The notes below the pieces were generated by a model. The model had not been told where the DNA came from, ran no database searches, and worked only from the letters and a program-made list of their open reading frames with translations. Below are positions 1 to 11,318 of a DNA stretch of 64,000 nucleotides, one piece after another (position 1 is the first letter of the stretch; every line of letters begins with the position of its first letter). The position numbers were made by a program, and so were the translations under genes. The DNA comes from Corallium rubrum (lineage: Eukaryota > Cnidaria > Anthozoa > Scleralcyonacea > Coralliidae): contig CAXIUP010000017.1 of assembly GCA_964035015.1 (NCBI GenBank), positions 1 through 64,000 on the forward strand, in the 5' to 3' direction.

Positions 1-732
1 CTTTGTCAGTAAATAATTTCAAAAAAAGAGTAAACAACATCCTACTTTGGAATTGAACTTGTACATACATTCAAATATATGCTAAAAAGACTTTTATTAT
101 GTGTTTTGGATCCTGTGTTACGGCTTTTTTGCACTTAATTCATGTTCAATATGTTCTTCACTCATGACGAAGTTTTCGAAAACATCGCTACGACCAAAAC
201 CTAGCCAAATCATACAAAAAATACGAAGAATTATAGAAAATATACTTCCTCCTTACCTTTATTAAGTTTCGTTTTTACGATATTTGATATGTACAACATC
301 TCAGTGATAAATGTTTTCAGTATTATGCTCTTTTGTTTGTCTCAAAAACTACAGACCCCATTTTGAAAAAAAGAGATCAACAGTTCAATGAATCGACAAA
401 TTCTAAAATCTCATACTTCAAAATGACAACTCCGAGAGACTGAAACGAGTAAAGTCAGTGCAGTGTTGAATAAGTACCAGTCTCTTCAAAAACTATTTTG
501 AAGAACAATTTCTTGTGATGCAATAGTCACCGTGCTAGGCGGTGACTCCTCAGATTCACCGCTGAGCGGACCAATCAGAAAGCTGTAAAGCCTCTTTTCC
601 ACTATGAAATTATACTAAGAGCTGATAGTCAACGAGGCGCAGCCAAGTCGACTGTCTGCTCATAGAAAAGGAGGGTGAGTTGTCTAATTGTTTTAGTATC
701 AACCATAAACAACTTTTCTTTATAATAAGAAG
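1..732. other. Intergenic, no gene seen
   Basis: AT-rich DNA with no convincing coding sequence. Positions about 615-705 hold an inverted-repeat-like stretch around a motif ending in ctaattgttttagta. The same motif recurs near 2,700 and, inverted, near 10,125, so it probably marks a short interspersed element family. Confidence 0.5.
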
Positions 733-1680
733 ATAGCCCAGCAAATAGCTTTAAGTAAGAACACATAATATATAAAATGTTTATTACTAACGTTTCGTTA
801 CCTAATCAGTAATACCTTCAGAGTGAATATTTACAACGATGAATCGGCATATTTCAATCTATGCTCATCCTATATTATTTTTCATGAAGAACTTGAGAAA
901 TTCAAAATTTTACTTAAACAAAACGGATACCCTGAACGTTTCGTTGCCCATTGCTTCCGCACATTCTTAGACAAAGTTTTCCAACCATCAACCAAAGCCC
1001 TTACGGCTCCTAAGTTAATGTTCTCTCTGGTTTTACCTTACGCAGGAATTCATGGTCTTCAAATTCGTAACCAAGTAACAAAATTAATTTTGTCAGCTTT
1101 TCCGCATGTCCAAATTCGTGTTGTCTTTCGGCCAGTATGTCGACTTTCAATTTTTTTTCGTTTTAAGGACCGATTACCACTAACAACGAGATCTCGGAGC
1201 ACATGGGTATTTCGGCCTACACTGGCAAAACAGTGTCAATTAGTGCACTTTCAGGTGTACTGTCACACCTAAGACAAACCGGACATACTGCTTCTTTTGA
1301 TGATTTTTCTATTTTATCTTCTGGTACCACTCCATTTGACGTTCTCATTCGAGAAAGCCTGTTAATTTTCAAAATCAATTTATTTTTTTATTTTTTTAAT
1401 TTTTTTTTTATTCTATTTTTCCCTTCCTCTGTGGTACATCTGTTTGTTAACTCACTGTTTCCACCGTCTCGCTTCTCTAATTTCTGTCACATCTTTTGTC
1501 ACTTTCATCATTATCTATTCTTGTAACAGTTAAACTATTTAAGCCGATTCATCGTTGTAAATATTCACTCTGAAGATGTTACTGATTAGTTAACGAAACG
1601 TTAGTAATAAACATTTTATATATTATGTGTTCATTATGCCTTTACTTAAAGCTATTTGCTGGGCTATCATATTTTTAACA
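733..1680 (+). mobile_element. Penelope-like retroelement, internally deleted, with inverted flanking repeats
   Basis: About 115 bp at 733-848 recurs in inverted orientation at about 1,540-1,675 (shared stretches include taacgtttcgtta and tgaatatttacaacgatgaatcggc). Between them lies coding sequence resembling the C-terminal part of Penelope-like reverse transcriptase/GIY-YIG proteins. Inverted pseudo-LTRs around a Penelope ORF are known for this class. The element is short because most of the RT is missing. Confidence 0.6.
835..1390 (+). pseudogene. Penelope-like RT C-terminus / GIY-YIG endonuclease fragment
   Basis: Two overlapping frames make one protein relic. The first, to about 1,200, has the RT thumb-like stretch with NGYPERFVAHCFRTFLDK and the linker FRFKDRLPLTTRSR. 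The second, from about 1,197, has HMGISAYTGK followed by the typical C-terminal stretch SHLRQTGHTASFDDFSIL. The catalytic heart of the GIY-YIG domain, normally between the two pieces, is absent, so this is an internal deletion as well as a frame change. The family assignment rests on remembered Penelope-like proteins of invertebrates; no search was run. Confidence 0.6.
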
Positions 1681-2913
1681 AGACTTCGTTTTCCGCCTGG
1701 CTCCTCAATCACAACTTTTCTTTAACATAAATAAGTCTTATCAAACATTGTTCCAAATTTTCAGATAGTTTTACCTCTTCGTTTGCGGAAGTCTTGCAGA
1801 AGTCTCCCCATTCAAAATGTAAAGTAGTTTGACGGCACATGATAAACAATCGCTCACAAGAAACGAGATAATTATTTTACGAGGTAATTATTTTGCTTCA
1901 AATTTGGTGTAGATATACTCCATAGGCATAAGCGGATTCATTTCTTATTGGGCCAAAGTTTTCATGATTTCATCACTCGTATGTAAATTTTAGCGGACGC
2001 CATGTTTGGTCATTTTTCCAGGTTTTGCTCGCAACGTGAACATGTCGTGGCTTCTGATTGGCCAGAATAGGAGTCTTCCAGTTATAAGAAAGTTTGTCAT
2101 TGGATGACCTACTAGTGGTCTATCACCAATAGATCACTAGTAGCTTAGCCAATCAGAATGACGAATATGTAATAGACCACTAGTTGGTTGATACATAGAA
2201 AACTCTGTCTCGCTGTCTAATTATTAAACATACTACACGAGCTGACCTGAGCTGATTTTGCTTTACTTTGCTTTGCTTGGTTCAAGTCGTCCGTTTATGC
2301 GGCTAAGCCCTTGTAACGCTTGGACCCCGAGGGCTATCTGCATAAGTAACTCGGGCCAGCGAGTACCATAGGTTATACCAATATTTATCATTGTTTGTTT
2401 GTCTGTTTGTTTTCGAACGTGAATTACCGCATGAAATTGACAACGAAAATAAGCTGTCGATGTAATCAAAATTGAAATTGTAAACTAAATTACAAGATGA
2501 AATTGTAAACCCGCGTTGCTGGGACACATCGCAAGCTGTTCGCCTTTTATTTCTCTGGAAAAATAGGGGCACGCAAAATCGTTTAATGTTGAGATGGGAA
2601 TGATGAAATTTATGTAACAGTCAGATTATGTGCTCGAAATATCTATGAGTGAATCGTTGACGACTGCGGAGCTCGCGTCAATTATCATCTCATAGAAATT
2701 GAGAGTGGATAATCTAATTGTTTTAGTAGAAACTTAGTTGTATACCTTAGTCCTTCCAACTTATTTCAAAAAGCAAAGCATAACCATTGTTTCTGTGTGA
2801 AAACCAAGGCAAACAAATCTTCACTCCTCGTGTCTTCGATGTTGTTTTACTGCATGGCTGTGCGAGTACTGGTACTTAACTTTCTACTCGCTATCTATCG
2901 ACGAATTAATATC
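1681..2913. other. Intergenic, short palindromic repeats only
   Basis: No gene is supported. At about 2,100-2,190 the motif ctagtggtcta and its complement recur (actagtggtctatcac, tagaccactagt), suggesting a degraded foldback MITE. Around 2,640-2,730 is another copy of the element ending in ctaattgttttagta. Confidence 0.4.
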
Positions 2914-3195
2914 AGTAGAGTAGAGTAGAGTAGAGTAGAGTAGAGTAGAGTAGAGTAGAGTAGAGTAGAGTAGAGTAGAGTAGAGTAGAGTAGAGTAGAG
3001 TAGAGTAGAGTAGAGTAGAGTAGAGTAGAGTAGAGTAGAGTAGAGTAGAGTAGAGTAGAGTAGAGTAGAGTAGAGTAGAGTAGAGTAGAGTAGAGTAGAG
3101 TAGAGTAGAGTAGAGTAGAGTAGAGTAGAGTAGAGTAGAGTAGAGTAGAGTAGAGTAGAGTAGAGTAGAGTAGAGTAGAGTAAAGTAAAGTAAAA
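2914..3195 (-). repeat. Pentanucleotide satellite (TAGAG/CTCTA)n
   Basis: About 55 near-perfect copies of a 5-bp unit, grading into TAAAG units at 3,181-3,195 where it meets the SINE. Read on the minus strand it is TTTAC then CTCTA units following AATAAATAAAGTCGTTTTAC. The array is therefore best explained as the expanded 3' tail of the adjoining SINE. The open frames running through it are artefacts of the repeat. Confidence 0.85.
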
Positions 3196-3480
3196 CGACT
3201 TTATTTATTGAGGGTAACATATATGACAGTATTTAGATATTGATAACCCAATGGCCCTCACCTCTTGATGGAACTAGTCAGTAGACTTGGAAAACTATGG
3301 TTTTGATTTTACGTAGAGAGGAGAACCCGGTGAAAAACCCTCGAAGCACAGGAGAGAATCAACAACTCTGCTCACATGAAGCTAACGTGGTCACCCATGC
3401 ACCCGAGTACTAACCCCATTCGACCGGGCTTAACTAAAGTGGTGCGAGGCAGCGCCCTGCAGCTTGTGCCACCCATGCCT
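3191..3480 (-). mobile_element. 5S-rRNA-derived SINE (SINE3 type)
   Basis: The minus strand reads gttaagcccggtcgaatggg and then ggttagtactcgggtgcatg ggtgacc. This corresponds to the internal promoter (box A to box C) of 5S rRNA, whose animal consensus has aagcagggtcgggcctggttagtac followed by ttggatgggagacc. The body continues for about 170 bp to an AT-rich 3' end with an AATAAA motif and a pentanucleotide tail. Not a functional 5S gene: its 5' half and spacing diverge. Confidence 0.65.
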
Positions 3481-3866
3481 TCCTAGCCAATCAGATTGCA
3501 GCATTTGCAGTAGTAAGTTTTTACTAATATAAATTATGTCAATTTACATTTCATATGCAAGCTATTATCCTGGTCAAAAGTCCTTGCGATACCAGACGTA
3601 ATTCTCCGACGCAACGTCTTGTTCTTAGCTGCCGACCCCAACATAATGTTCTTTTCACCTATTTTGTGACGCCATCCCCTTTCTAAATCATCACGAAGAT
3701 TTTTTTACAAACTTCAACACTGAACAGGGGGTAGTGGGGAATTGCTGACCCTTTTGCATGAGACGTTGAATTTGCTAACACTTTTGTTCAGGATTCAATA
3801 GCTATACATTTCTTCTCTTAATTACATATTAGTTAACAATGTTAAATATCGATCGAACTCAACCTA
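3481..3866. other. Intergenic, nothing recognised
   Basis: Unique-looking AT-rich flank between the SINE and the CACTA element; no coding signal or repeat structure seen. Confidence 0.4.
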
Positions 3867-3868
3867 TA

Positions 3869-4370
3869 CACTGTAAAATGAAAAGAGTCGTTTTGACCCC
3901 CTGGAGTCATTTCGACTCTTTCAATAAGAAGTCGTTTTGACTCCTTCAAGGAGTCATTTTGACCCTAGGGGTCATTTCTACCCCGCCGAGTAGTCAAAAT
4001 GACACTTTTGGGAGTCCGCCGACTCTGAAAAGAGTCGTTTTAAATCAAAGGAGTCATTTCAACTCCTTTCCAATAAAGTCATTTTGACCCCTCCAAGGAG
4101 TCATTTTGACCCTAGGGGTCATTTTCACTCAGCTGAGGAGTCAAAATGACACCTTGCTAGAGTCAATGGACTCTTTTGGGAGTCTGCCGACTCTGAAAGA
4201 ATTGTTTTGAATCAAAGGAGTCATTTTGACTCTTCTAAAAAGAAAGTATTTTTGACTTCTTTAAAGAGTCATTTTGACCATTGAGGTCGTTTCTATCCCT
4301 CCTAGTAGTCAAAAGGACACCTTACTAGAGTGAATGAATCTTTAACTCTTTGGTTGACTAAAACAACCTG
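3869..4370 (+). repeat. Left subterminal repeat array of the CACTA element
   Basis: Degenerate units built around ggagtcattttgaccc and agagtcgttttgacccc, that is GAGTC, a 5-bp spacer ATTTT or GTTTT, and GACYC. Units vary in spacing. Equivalent units, inverted, fill 18,725-19,591. Such arrays are the binding sites of end-binding proteins (TnpA) in plant CACTA elements. Confidence 0.8.
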
Positions 4371-4695
4371 TTGTGGGAGTCAAGAAACTACATTCTGTAG
4401 AAAACAAACTGAGGACTACTTACCAAAGACTATGAATGGCCCCCATTCCTCACACTAGAATATTTTTAAAATAATTTGTCGCACTCAAAAATGTTCACTG
4501 ATAAAAGTTTATTTACAGTTACACATTGTAATATATATATGCACCTAAATCAATTAAGGTTGTCCTCAACAAAGCCAAAAGGCCAAAGTCAAAAGGGGAA
4601 GCCACAGTCACAAGGCCAAAGTCAAAAGGTCAAAGCCAAGCACGAAATGTACGATGGGAATTACTTACTTACTGACAGTATATATATAAAAACAG

Positions 4696-4721
4696 TATAT
4701 ATATATATATATATATATATA
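4696..4721. repeat. (TA)n microsatellite
   Basis: Pure alternating AT run just beyond the 3' end of the minus-strand transposase gene. Confidence 0.9.
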
Positions 4722-7700
4722 CATAATATGCATACATAATATGATGGATTGTCACAACCTCATTCACATGCAAATATTAATTGAAATTGAATAAATCAAT
4801 GTCATATTTAGGACTTACATATAAGCCAGTTGAGCCTACTGGTTTTGCAATATGCATTGGGAGATAAGAGGTAAACTCTTTTTGAGTAAAAATACTGAAA
4901 TTACTCACAGAAGGCTTCCTAATTTTGAACGAGTGATAATGTTCATTAAATTCAATTGTGTTCAGACTTTCAAGAATAAAAAATAGCTTATCTAAATCAC
5001 AGTTGACAACAGCAATTTTCTTAGTAATTGAGAATCGTGGCAAAAGGTGGAAGAAACCAGAATGAACAATAGCTCCAACCTTGTACTTGGTGCCATATAC
5101 AGTAACCCAGGAAGGTCTATATAATACAAGCACAATATTTTTGAATAATTGTACTATTACCAGTTTATTTAAAGGTTTGAGGCATATGGTAGCATCTCAT
5201 TTACTTACTCGTGCACATCTGTATGGGCATCTCTATGTTTACATCTTTCATCTGCAGAAGCTGGTAATACTCAGTTGTTGCAGCTTCTTTCTGTTTGCCT
5301 GTACATAAATGTTATGTATAAGAAACAAATAATTAAAAAAACAATTTAGAAAGGTTGATGGTCAATGCATGTACCCGGTCAACAAAAAGATAAAAATCAA
5401 GCAATATAATGTCTGAAAAATTATAATAACATATTAAAAACACATTACCTGGCCCACATTCTACAGATTAATAAATGTTAATCATCTCATAGCATTGTTT
5501 ACACTGATGTCTCTCAGCCAACGTCCAAGATATATTGGTAAAATTTCCAAGGATTGAACATAGTTGCTTAAAGTGGCGGTGTTTAGCCTCAAACCTCATA
5601 CACCAACTTGTCACTATTGGTCCTAATCTGAAGGTTAACAATAACAAATACAGCATTTTAGGACAAGGAATAATGGCTTCCTCTAAATACAAACAAACAT
5701 TCTGTGTGCTTACTTAAACATGTCCAAACTTGTGCACATTGCACTAGTTTAAACAGTATAAGTGCAAAAAGGATAATATACAGTATAACGTTGAAAAGGG
5801 GACATGGGAAAGGTAAGAAAGATAGAACAGGTTCTCCCTTTCCCTCTCCCAAACTTCTAAAAATCAACAAGCGTTGCATTAAAAATAGAATGTGTCCAGA
5901 ATGAAATACATTAGCCCACATTATAACAAATGAGTTATATTATTACAACATCTTCCCCAAACCTCCATTCAAGACAACAAGGATTGTTATGCAGGTGAGG
6001 AAATGAAATTATTTTATTATGACCCACAGTTTGTTATATGATTAGTTTACATTCGGAATATTACCTCATCATGGAGCGTGGATAGTGAATGATGTAGTGC
6101 ATTTTAGGGATTACTGAACAGTCTGGGTACAAGTCTATAAATTTTTCATGGTGTTCCTGGATGAGTATTGATAAATTGGCACATTGGTTGGCACTTGTAA
6201 TAGGAGAAAAGATCATATCAGTGATATCTAGCATTTTCAGAAATAGCACCCATTTTTCATCTGTAGATGGAACTTGAGCTCCAATAATCATTGGTAGATA
6301 TCTAGCAAGACACCACATCTGAGAAGCTTAAGAGAAGAAACAGAATCATGTATTCAAAAATACTTTTAAGGGAGGAATCTATTATTGGCATGAGTCTTAC
6401 ATAGTTTTGTTTTGAATTATACTGTAATACTGCATGTAGATTGCATTTTCATACCTTTCTGATGTAGTGTGTTACTATCTGCATTCAGGGTTCTTTCTGC
6501 AATGGGTGATGGCTTGTTCTTATCATTGAAATAACCGTAGTCAAAATTTGTTAACTTAGAATTGAGTTCATCTAATTTAAAGTATTTCCTCTCCTGGATT
6601 AGATACTTCAACAGTTCTTTACATTCATACTGCAAGCATCCCTCCAAAACATCATGCATTGCATCGCCTGGTAATCCACCAATTATGTGGAAATATCTTG
6701 ATTGGCACAATGCAGAAGCAAAATTCACACCATAGGTTGATGATAATGAGTTGTCATTTTCAATCTCATCACAGTGATCATCATGATCTTCAGGTGTTCT
6801 TAGGGTAAACAGGTTCTCCTCAAACTAATAATTAAAAAACAAACATTAGTAACAAGAATGTTCATCCTTAGAGCCAGTCAATCACATATCATGATCATGT
6901 ACCTTTGATTTGATATCAGCTGTAACACCCATGCACTCTCTGCATTTCCGATGTGATCCTGGCCCAACTTTAAATCCAAGCTCCTGTGAAGCCAGATTGT
7001 CACCAGAGACAAATGCTATGGTCCCAGAAAAAGACTTTTTCTCTCCATTAACATCAAACTGATAGCCACCATCCTTTTCAAGCTCTGCTATTTCTTCCAT
7101 TATTGGCTCTAGAATAGCATTGACACCATACTTGGTGATAAGTGGCCTTCATACAATAGCTAAAAGCTGAATTGCTTTTAATTGTGATCGATGAGTAGGA
7201 CTAATGTTACCAAGGGTATAATAAAAAACTCCTGAAAAAGAAAGTATAGTTAATATTAGTGCTTACAGCAGTTACAGGATGTCCTTACATAGCCAGTGTT
7301 GCAAAATGACATTATAACAGAAAGTTGATCATTCATGTTGTAAGTGTTAGTGAACATTATAAGTCGGAAAAATGATTCAACTTATTGTAAATGAAAAAAA
7401 AAACATTTTCATGAATACCATGAAAACTTGCAAGTTGCACAATCAACTTCCAATTACTGTAAAAATTGCAATTTGCATTTGGTTTGATTGTGATATAGAA
7501 GATTGTCTTTTATGCTCAGAAACTCTTTCTTTGCCTGAACACAAGACAATTTTACTTGTCAATTGTGAAATCTCCCAGGTAGGAAACATTTAACAAGAGA
7601 CCACTGTACTAATATTATAAGGTTTGCATGACTTTATATAAAACCTCAATGAGTATAAATATATATGTATACAGTACCTATCTTGTGTTTCTTTGTTTTG

Positions 7701-7891
7701 CTGCCAAGTGGATTAACAACTTCCACATCATCATAATACAACATTATTTGTAATGCTGTTGGGTCTCTTGAAAAAAGAGGATGCTCTTTAAATGCCTCAC
7801 TGTCGCAGAAGTCGTAGATTCTTCCATCAAGGGATCTATTTTGATGAGGATGTTCCACCTGAGGTCAAGTATATACATAGTACATGTACTG

Positions 7892-7892
<1 letters not shown>

Positions 7893-7930
<38 letters not shown>

Positions 7931-8002
7931 ATGTGTGTATGTGTGTGTGTGGGTATGTATGTGTGTGTGTGTGTGTGTATGTGTGTGTGTGTGTGTGTGT
8001 GT
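7893..8002. repeat. (TA)n/(GT)n compound microsatellite
   Basis: About 26 bp of AT followed by about 84 bp of interrupted GT within a transposase intron. Open frames here in several registers are artefacts. Confidence 0.9.
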
Positions 8003-8096
8003 ATACAGGAAATTCGAGTGTCATTAACTTAAGATATACATGACATATGACGATATGTGGTTTAATGTTAATATAATATATTATTACATATTAATG

Positions 8097-8635
8097 TAAT
8101 AAATAAAATATCGGTCGGTCACAGACATTGTCCAACCCATTTGTGAAATTGTCCGACGTAGAGAGGAAACCACTGGACATTCTGTCCGACCCAAGTGAAA
8201 GTGAGGTATATTGTTTGTCTGACCCGAGTGTATTGGTGTCCGACTGCCTGTAACTTTGTCCGACGTAAATCAAAATGTACTCTAGTCTAGTCCAGGACTA
8301 GAGGCTCGTATGTTAAATGGAGAATCAGAGTAATGTATAAAAAGTGAACTGTTTTAATGTAATTGAGCGCAAATGGCAAGCATTAGTTTATTTTGGCTCG
8401 GAAATAAGTATGAATGACAGTTATGACACAAATTATTAATATCTGCACAACATTTACCGTTCAGAATTAATACATTGTGCTGATATTAATTTGTGTCATT
8501 CATACTTATTTCCGAGCCAAATTGAACTCAGCATCATCGGATATCATCATACATACAGTATATCCAACCCAAACTCAAAGTCATCGGACATTTTGTCAGA
8601 TGGCCCTGCCGACCAATATTTTAAGGACTGCCTAT
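8097..8635. mobile_element. MITE with GGTCGG/CCGACC ends and gtccgac repeats
   Basis: The left end near 8,105 (aaaatatcggtcggtca) and the right end near 8,612-8,625 (ccgaccaatattttaa) are inverted matches. The interior repeats gtccgac or tccgacg several times. At 8,391-8,449 and 8,474-8,521 there is a strong inverted repeat (tggctcggaaataagtatga and its complement). It sits in a transposase intron. A similar gtcggc/gtccgac vocabulary appears in the hAT MITE at 23.6-24.4 kb. Confidence 0.5.
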
Positions 8636-9116
8636 TAAGTTAGATAAAGACCTGAATAAAAGCCATATTATATCAATTCAATTGAGATGATATCAATGAA
8701 GACCAATCAAATCATCATTACTTCACCCAATTTGACTATGCCCTATTGTTCCACTGTACGTACCTGAAAAAGTATACTGGGTTCATTCAACATGGCTTTG
8801 AGGCTTTTAAGCAATGGGATGATTACCATTTCATCATTCCGAGCGTTTCTTATCTGACGAATACCAGACCTTTGTTGAACATGGTTGTGTCCTAAAATAT
8901 GACGTTGAGGGACCTGTGTGTAAAGTACAAGATAAACTTATTGTCAATAAGACAGCATCCTTGTCTTATATTTATCTCAGTTGACTTCCAAATTGATCGA
9001 TCAACTTTTTATTCAAATTATTTTAATGCAAAGCTGCAACTGTTGTGTTGCAACATTGCACGATTGTCTACATGCAAGGACATAATTCTATTTGACTGTA
9101 ATAAAGACTAGCTTAA

Positions 9117-9855
9117 AGGTGCTGTCCACTCCATTCTGCACATGACCGGTGTGGGGTCCCGATAAACAAACATTCGTGGATAATTACATGAAGTACTCAA
9201 CCCAAGATTACCGTTATAAAAAATATTTTAAAAAATGGTCGCAAACGAAGCGATTCTGCGAGGATATCTCTTCGGATTTCTTTTATTTCTTTCGAAAATG
9301 TTTTGTTTTTGGTACAAGTAATGAAGAGAAAGCAAGATAAGCTTACAATCTTGAATAAGGTATCAGTATTTTTTTTGTAAACATTACCGTATTTACTCGT
9401 TTAACCGCTGCCCCCGATTAAGCGCCGCATATGAGAGCAAAAATATTAAAGAGCACCGCCCTCAAATAAGCGCCGCACTTATTCAACAATGCGGTGCTTA
9501 ATCGAAGCACCGTCAGACAGAATTGTTCGAGAAGTCAAACTAAAAAGCAACTACAGCCTCGGAAATTTATTGTCCTGTAATACAGTGTTTATATGTTCAA
9601 AGTGAGTATATTTCAATGTGAATGACAAGATAACATCTGAAACATGTTTATTTTGTTGATAAGATTTCTTGTTATCGTTTACAAATAAAATAATTTTTAA
9701 GGAGCGCCGCCCTCAAATAAGCACCGCCTCAAATAAGCGCCGCCCTCAAATATTAGCGCCGCATCCGAAACACTAAAAATTTAAAGAGCACTGCGGCGCT
9801 TAAACGAGTAAATACGGTAGTTCCCGACATGCGCAGAATGGAGTGGACGGCACCT
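9117..9855. mobile_element. MITE with TTAA duplication, disrupted by a second MITE
   Basis: Terminal inverted repeats start AGGTGCTGTCCACTCCATTC (left) and AGGTGCCGTCCACTCCATTC (right, inverted). Both ends are flanked by TTAA (9,113-9,116 and 9,856-9,859), as in piggyBac or Kolobok derived MITEs. A second element occupies 9,387-9,817. Confidence 0.75.
9387..9817. mobile_element. MITE with CCGTATTTACTCG ends, TA duplication
   Basis: The left end CCGTATTTACTCGTTTAA and the right end, inverted, match well and are flanked by TA. The interior is rich in gcgccgc/caaataagcgccgc repeats, a GC-rich island in AT-rich DNA. Nested inside the 9,117-9,855 MITE, so it is younger. Confidence 0.65.
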
Positions 9856-10119
9856 TTAACTATTTTAAATATTTTTTATAATGACAAAATTGTAATTTTA
9901 TATTGTCTAGTATATACCTGTACAGTATGTACTTTTAGTATAAATTTACAAGTATCTATGGCAAATCCTCAAATTTCATTGGCTAATATTGCAGGAGTTT
10001 CTATCTGCTGATAGAAACCTTTGGGATATAAGCCTTGCATGTTTTTGATAGAATACTCAAAATTGTGTATGAAAATGTGAAATAAAATTTCTTTCTCTGT
10101 TGTTAACTAGTAAATTTAT

Positions 10120-10207
10120 ACTAAAACAATTAGACAACTCGTCCTCGTTTTCTATGAATGATAGCCAGTCAACTCGTCTTCGCCTCGTAGGGCTCGTTGT
10201 CTAATTG
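10120..10207. repeat. Short foldback element with caattagacaac ends
   Basis: About 85 bp bounded by aaacaattagacaactcg and its inverted copy cgttgtctaattgtt. Related motifs occur near 680, 2,215 and 2,720. Confidence 0.5.
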
Positions 10208-10944
10208 TTAAATAGAAAATATAATAATATACTTATATTATTTTGTAATTAAATGGCCATTCTATAAAATGTATTTCTATTCCACCAATAAACACTTACC
10301 ACAAGTCCAAAGTTGTCCTGATAATAATTTGTCTGTTGTCGTTTTCCTTGAAGCCCTGAAAATGGGTTGTTCGCTGGACTATCATCTTTGAAGAGATCTT
10401 CTAGTCCAGGGACAGCATTGAATTGAATACCAGCGTTTTCTATTGTATTTGCTACCCCCGTTTTTAAAAGTTCTATTGCATTTCTCACAACATAGGTGGT
10501 ATAAAAAACCAGAGAATCAGTTGCTTTCTGTGTTAAATTGTGGATTTCTTTTGTCTTCAGCAGAGATTGTGCATTTTGTTTTATAAAATTACGTTGTGGG
10601 TCTGTTGCCGCCTCGTCATATAGATTCCGTTCATCTTGGTGATTTTCATCTTGGTCATGTTCATCTTCAAAGACCATTTCTTGATCATCTTCATCTCTTG
10701 TATTTTGAATGTTCAGTTCCATTATTGGCTCGAAAGTTAAATCAACATGTTTGTGATGGCGTCGAAGATGACTTTTATAGCCTTCAAAGGTCTTATAAGT
10801 AGAGCTGCAACCTTCGACTTGGCATGTCACATGAAAATTTGGGTCGTGGCGATGAACACGACCATAGTGGTTGATAATCAACGCAATATTTACTGCTTGA
10901 AAAGGTACTGTGTTACCAGAACACATTTCACACGTAAAAGGCAT

Positions 10945-11318
10945 TCTTAACACTTTACTGTTTTAATACGTACACACAGCTCGACAGCCTACAGAAGAAG
11001 GTTGTTGTGGAACATTTGGGTAGGTCATCGATTCACCATAATGACCATATTGACTTTTCTGGCCGAGCACATCCACACATGCAAGACGTGTGAACCATTC
11101 TGCAGGAAAACGGCCTGGGACGAGGTTGAAAGACAATTCCTTGAACCAATTCCTTGAACCAATTCCTTTAACCAATTCCTTGGTCACTCGAACCATAGAA
11201 GGTTCGAGTGACCTTTTATGGTATATTCTCCCAGAAGTCTTAGCAAAACTTGCAAATGCAACCATTTGAGTTGTGTCTATTGTCGTATTGAATAGTGGCT
11301 ATCCTTTTTCTTTTGAAT
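10945..11318. promoter_or_regulatory. Shared divergent promoter region of the two CACTA genes
   Basis: This 374-bp gap separates the transposase start (ATG at 10,944, minus) from the SAM-protein start (ATG at 11,319, plus). It contains a threefold direct repeat of attccttgaaccaattcct (about 11,140-11,180) and an inverted repeat cactcgaacc...ggttcgagtg (about 11,186-11,211). These are the only internal repeats near the start sites and could be regulator sites; that is inference. Confidence 0.45.

Larger units (their letters stand above)
4777..10944 (-). pseudogene. CACTA-type transposase with N-terminal C2H2 finger, multi-exon, two in-frame stops
   Basis: Nine exons can be placed on the minus strand: 10944-10300, 8913-8764, 7858-7678, 7231-6903, 6824-6455, 6326-6065, 5627-5449, 5298-5209 and about 5119-4777. 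Nearly all have GT-AG ends and consistent phases; the junction into the last exon is off by one. Exon 1 has a degenerate pair of C2H2 fingers (CEMCSG, then CQVEGC with HLRRHH). Exon 4 has GTIAFVSGDNLASQELGFK and a CxxC knuckle. Exon 5 has GGLPGDAMHDVLEG, the D-x-MH hallmark of Tnp2-like DDE transposases. Exons 6-7 carry ASQMWCLARYLP and SWCMRFEAKHRHFK. Stops interrupt exon 4 (TGA, 7151-7149) and exon 7 (TAA, 5470-5468) where the frame otherwise continues, so the gene is dead but recent. A KDZ- or Plavaka-type relative is an alternative name for the family. Confidence 0.75.

Noticed and set aside
2912-3220. 102-residue frame of repeated LLYST
   Set aside because: Pure translation of a pentanucleotide satellite; every frame is open.
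3300-3460. Functional 5S rRNA gene
   Set aside because: Only the promoter region resembles 5S; length, 5' half and AT-rich tail fit a SINE.
4476-4739. 87-residue frame with GQSQKGKPQSQ repeats
   Set aside because: Derived from a short ccaaagtcaaaagg DNA repeat followed by (TA)n, beyond the end of the transposase gene.
7781-8043. YIYIY/CVCVCV-rich frames
   Set aside because: Translated AT and GT microsatellites.
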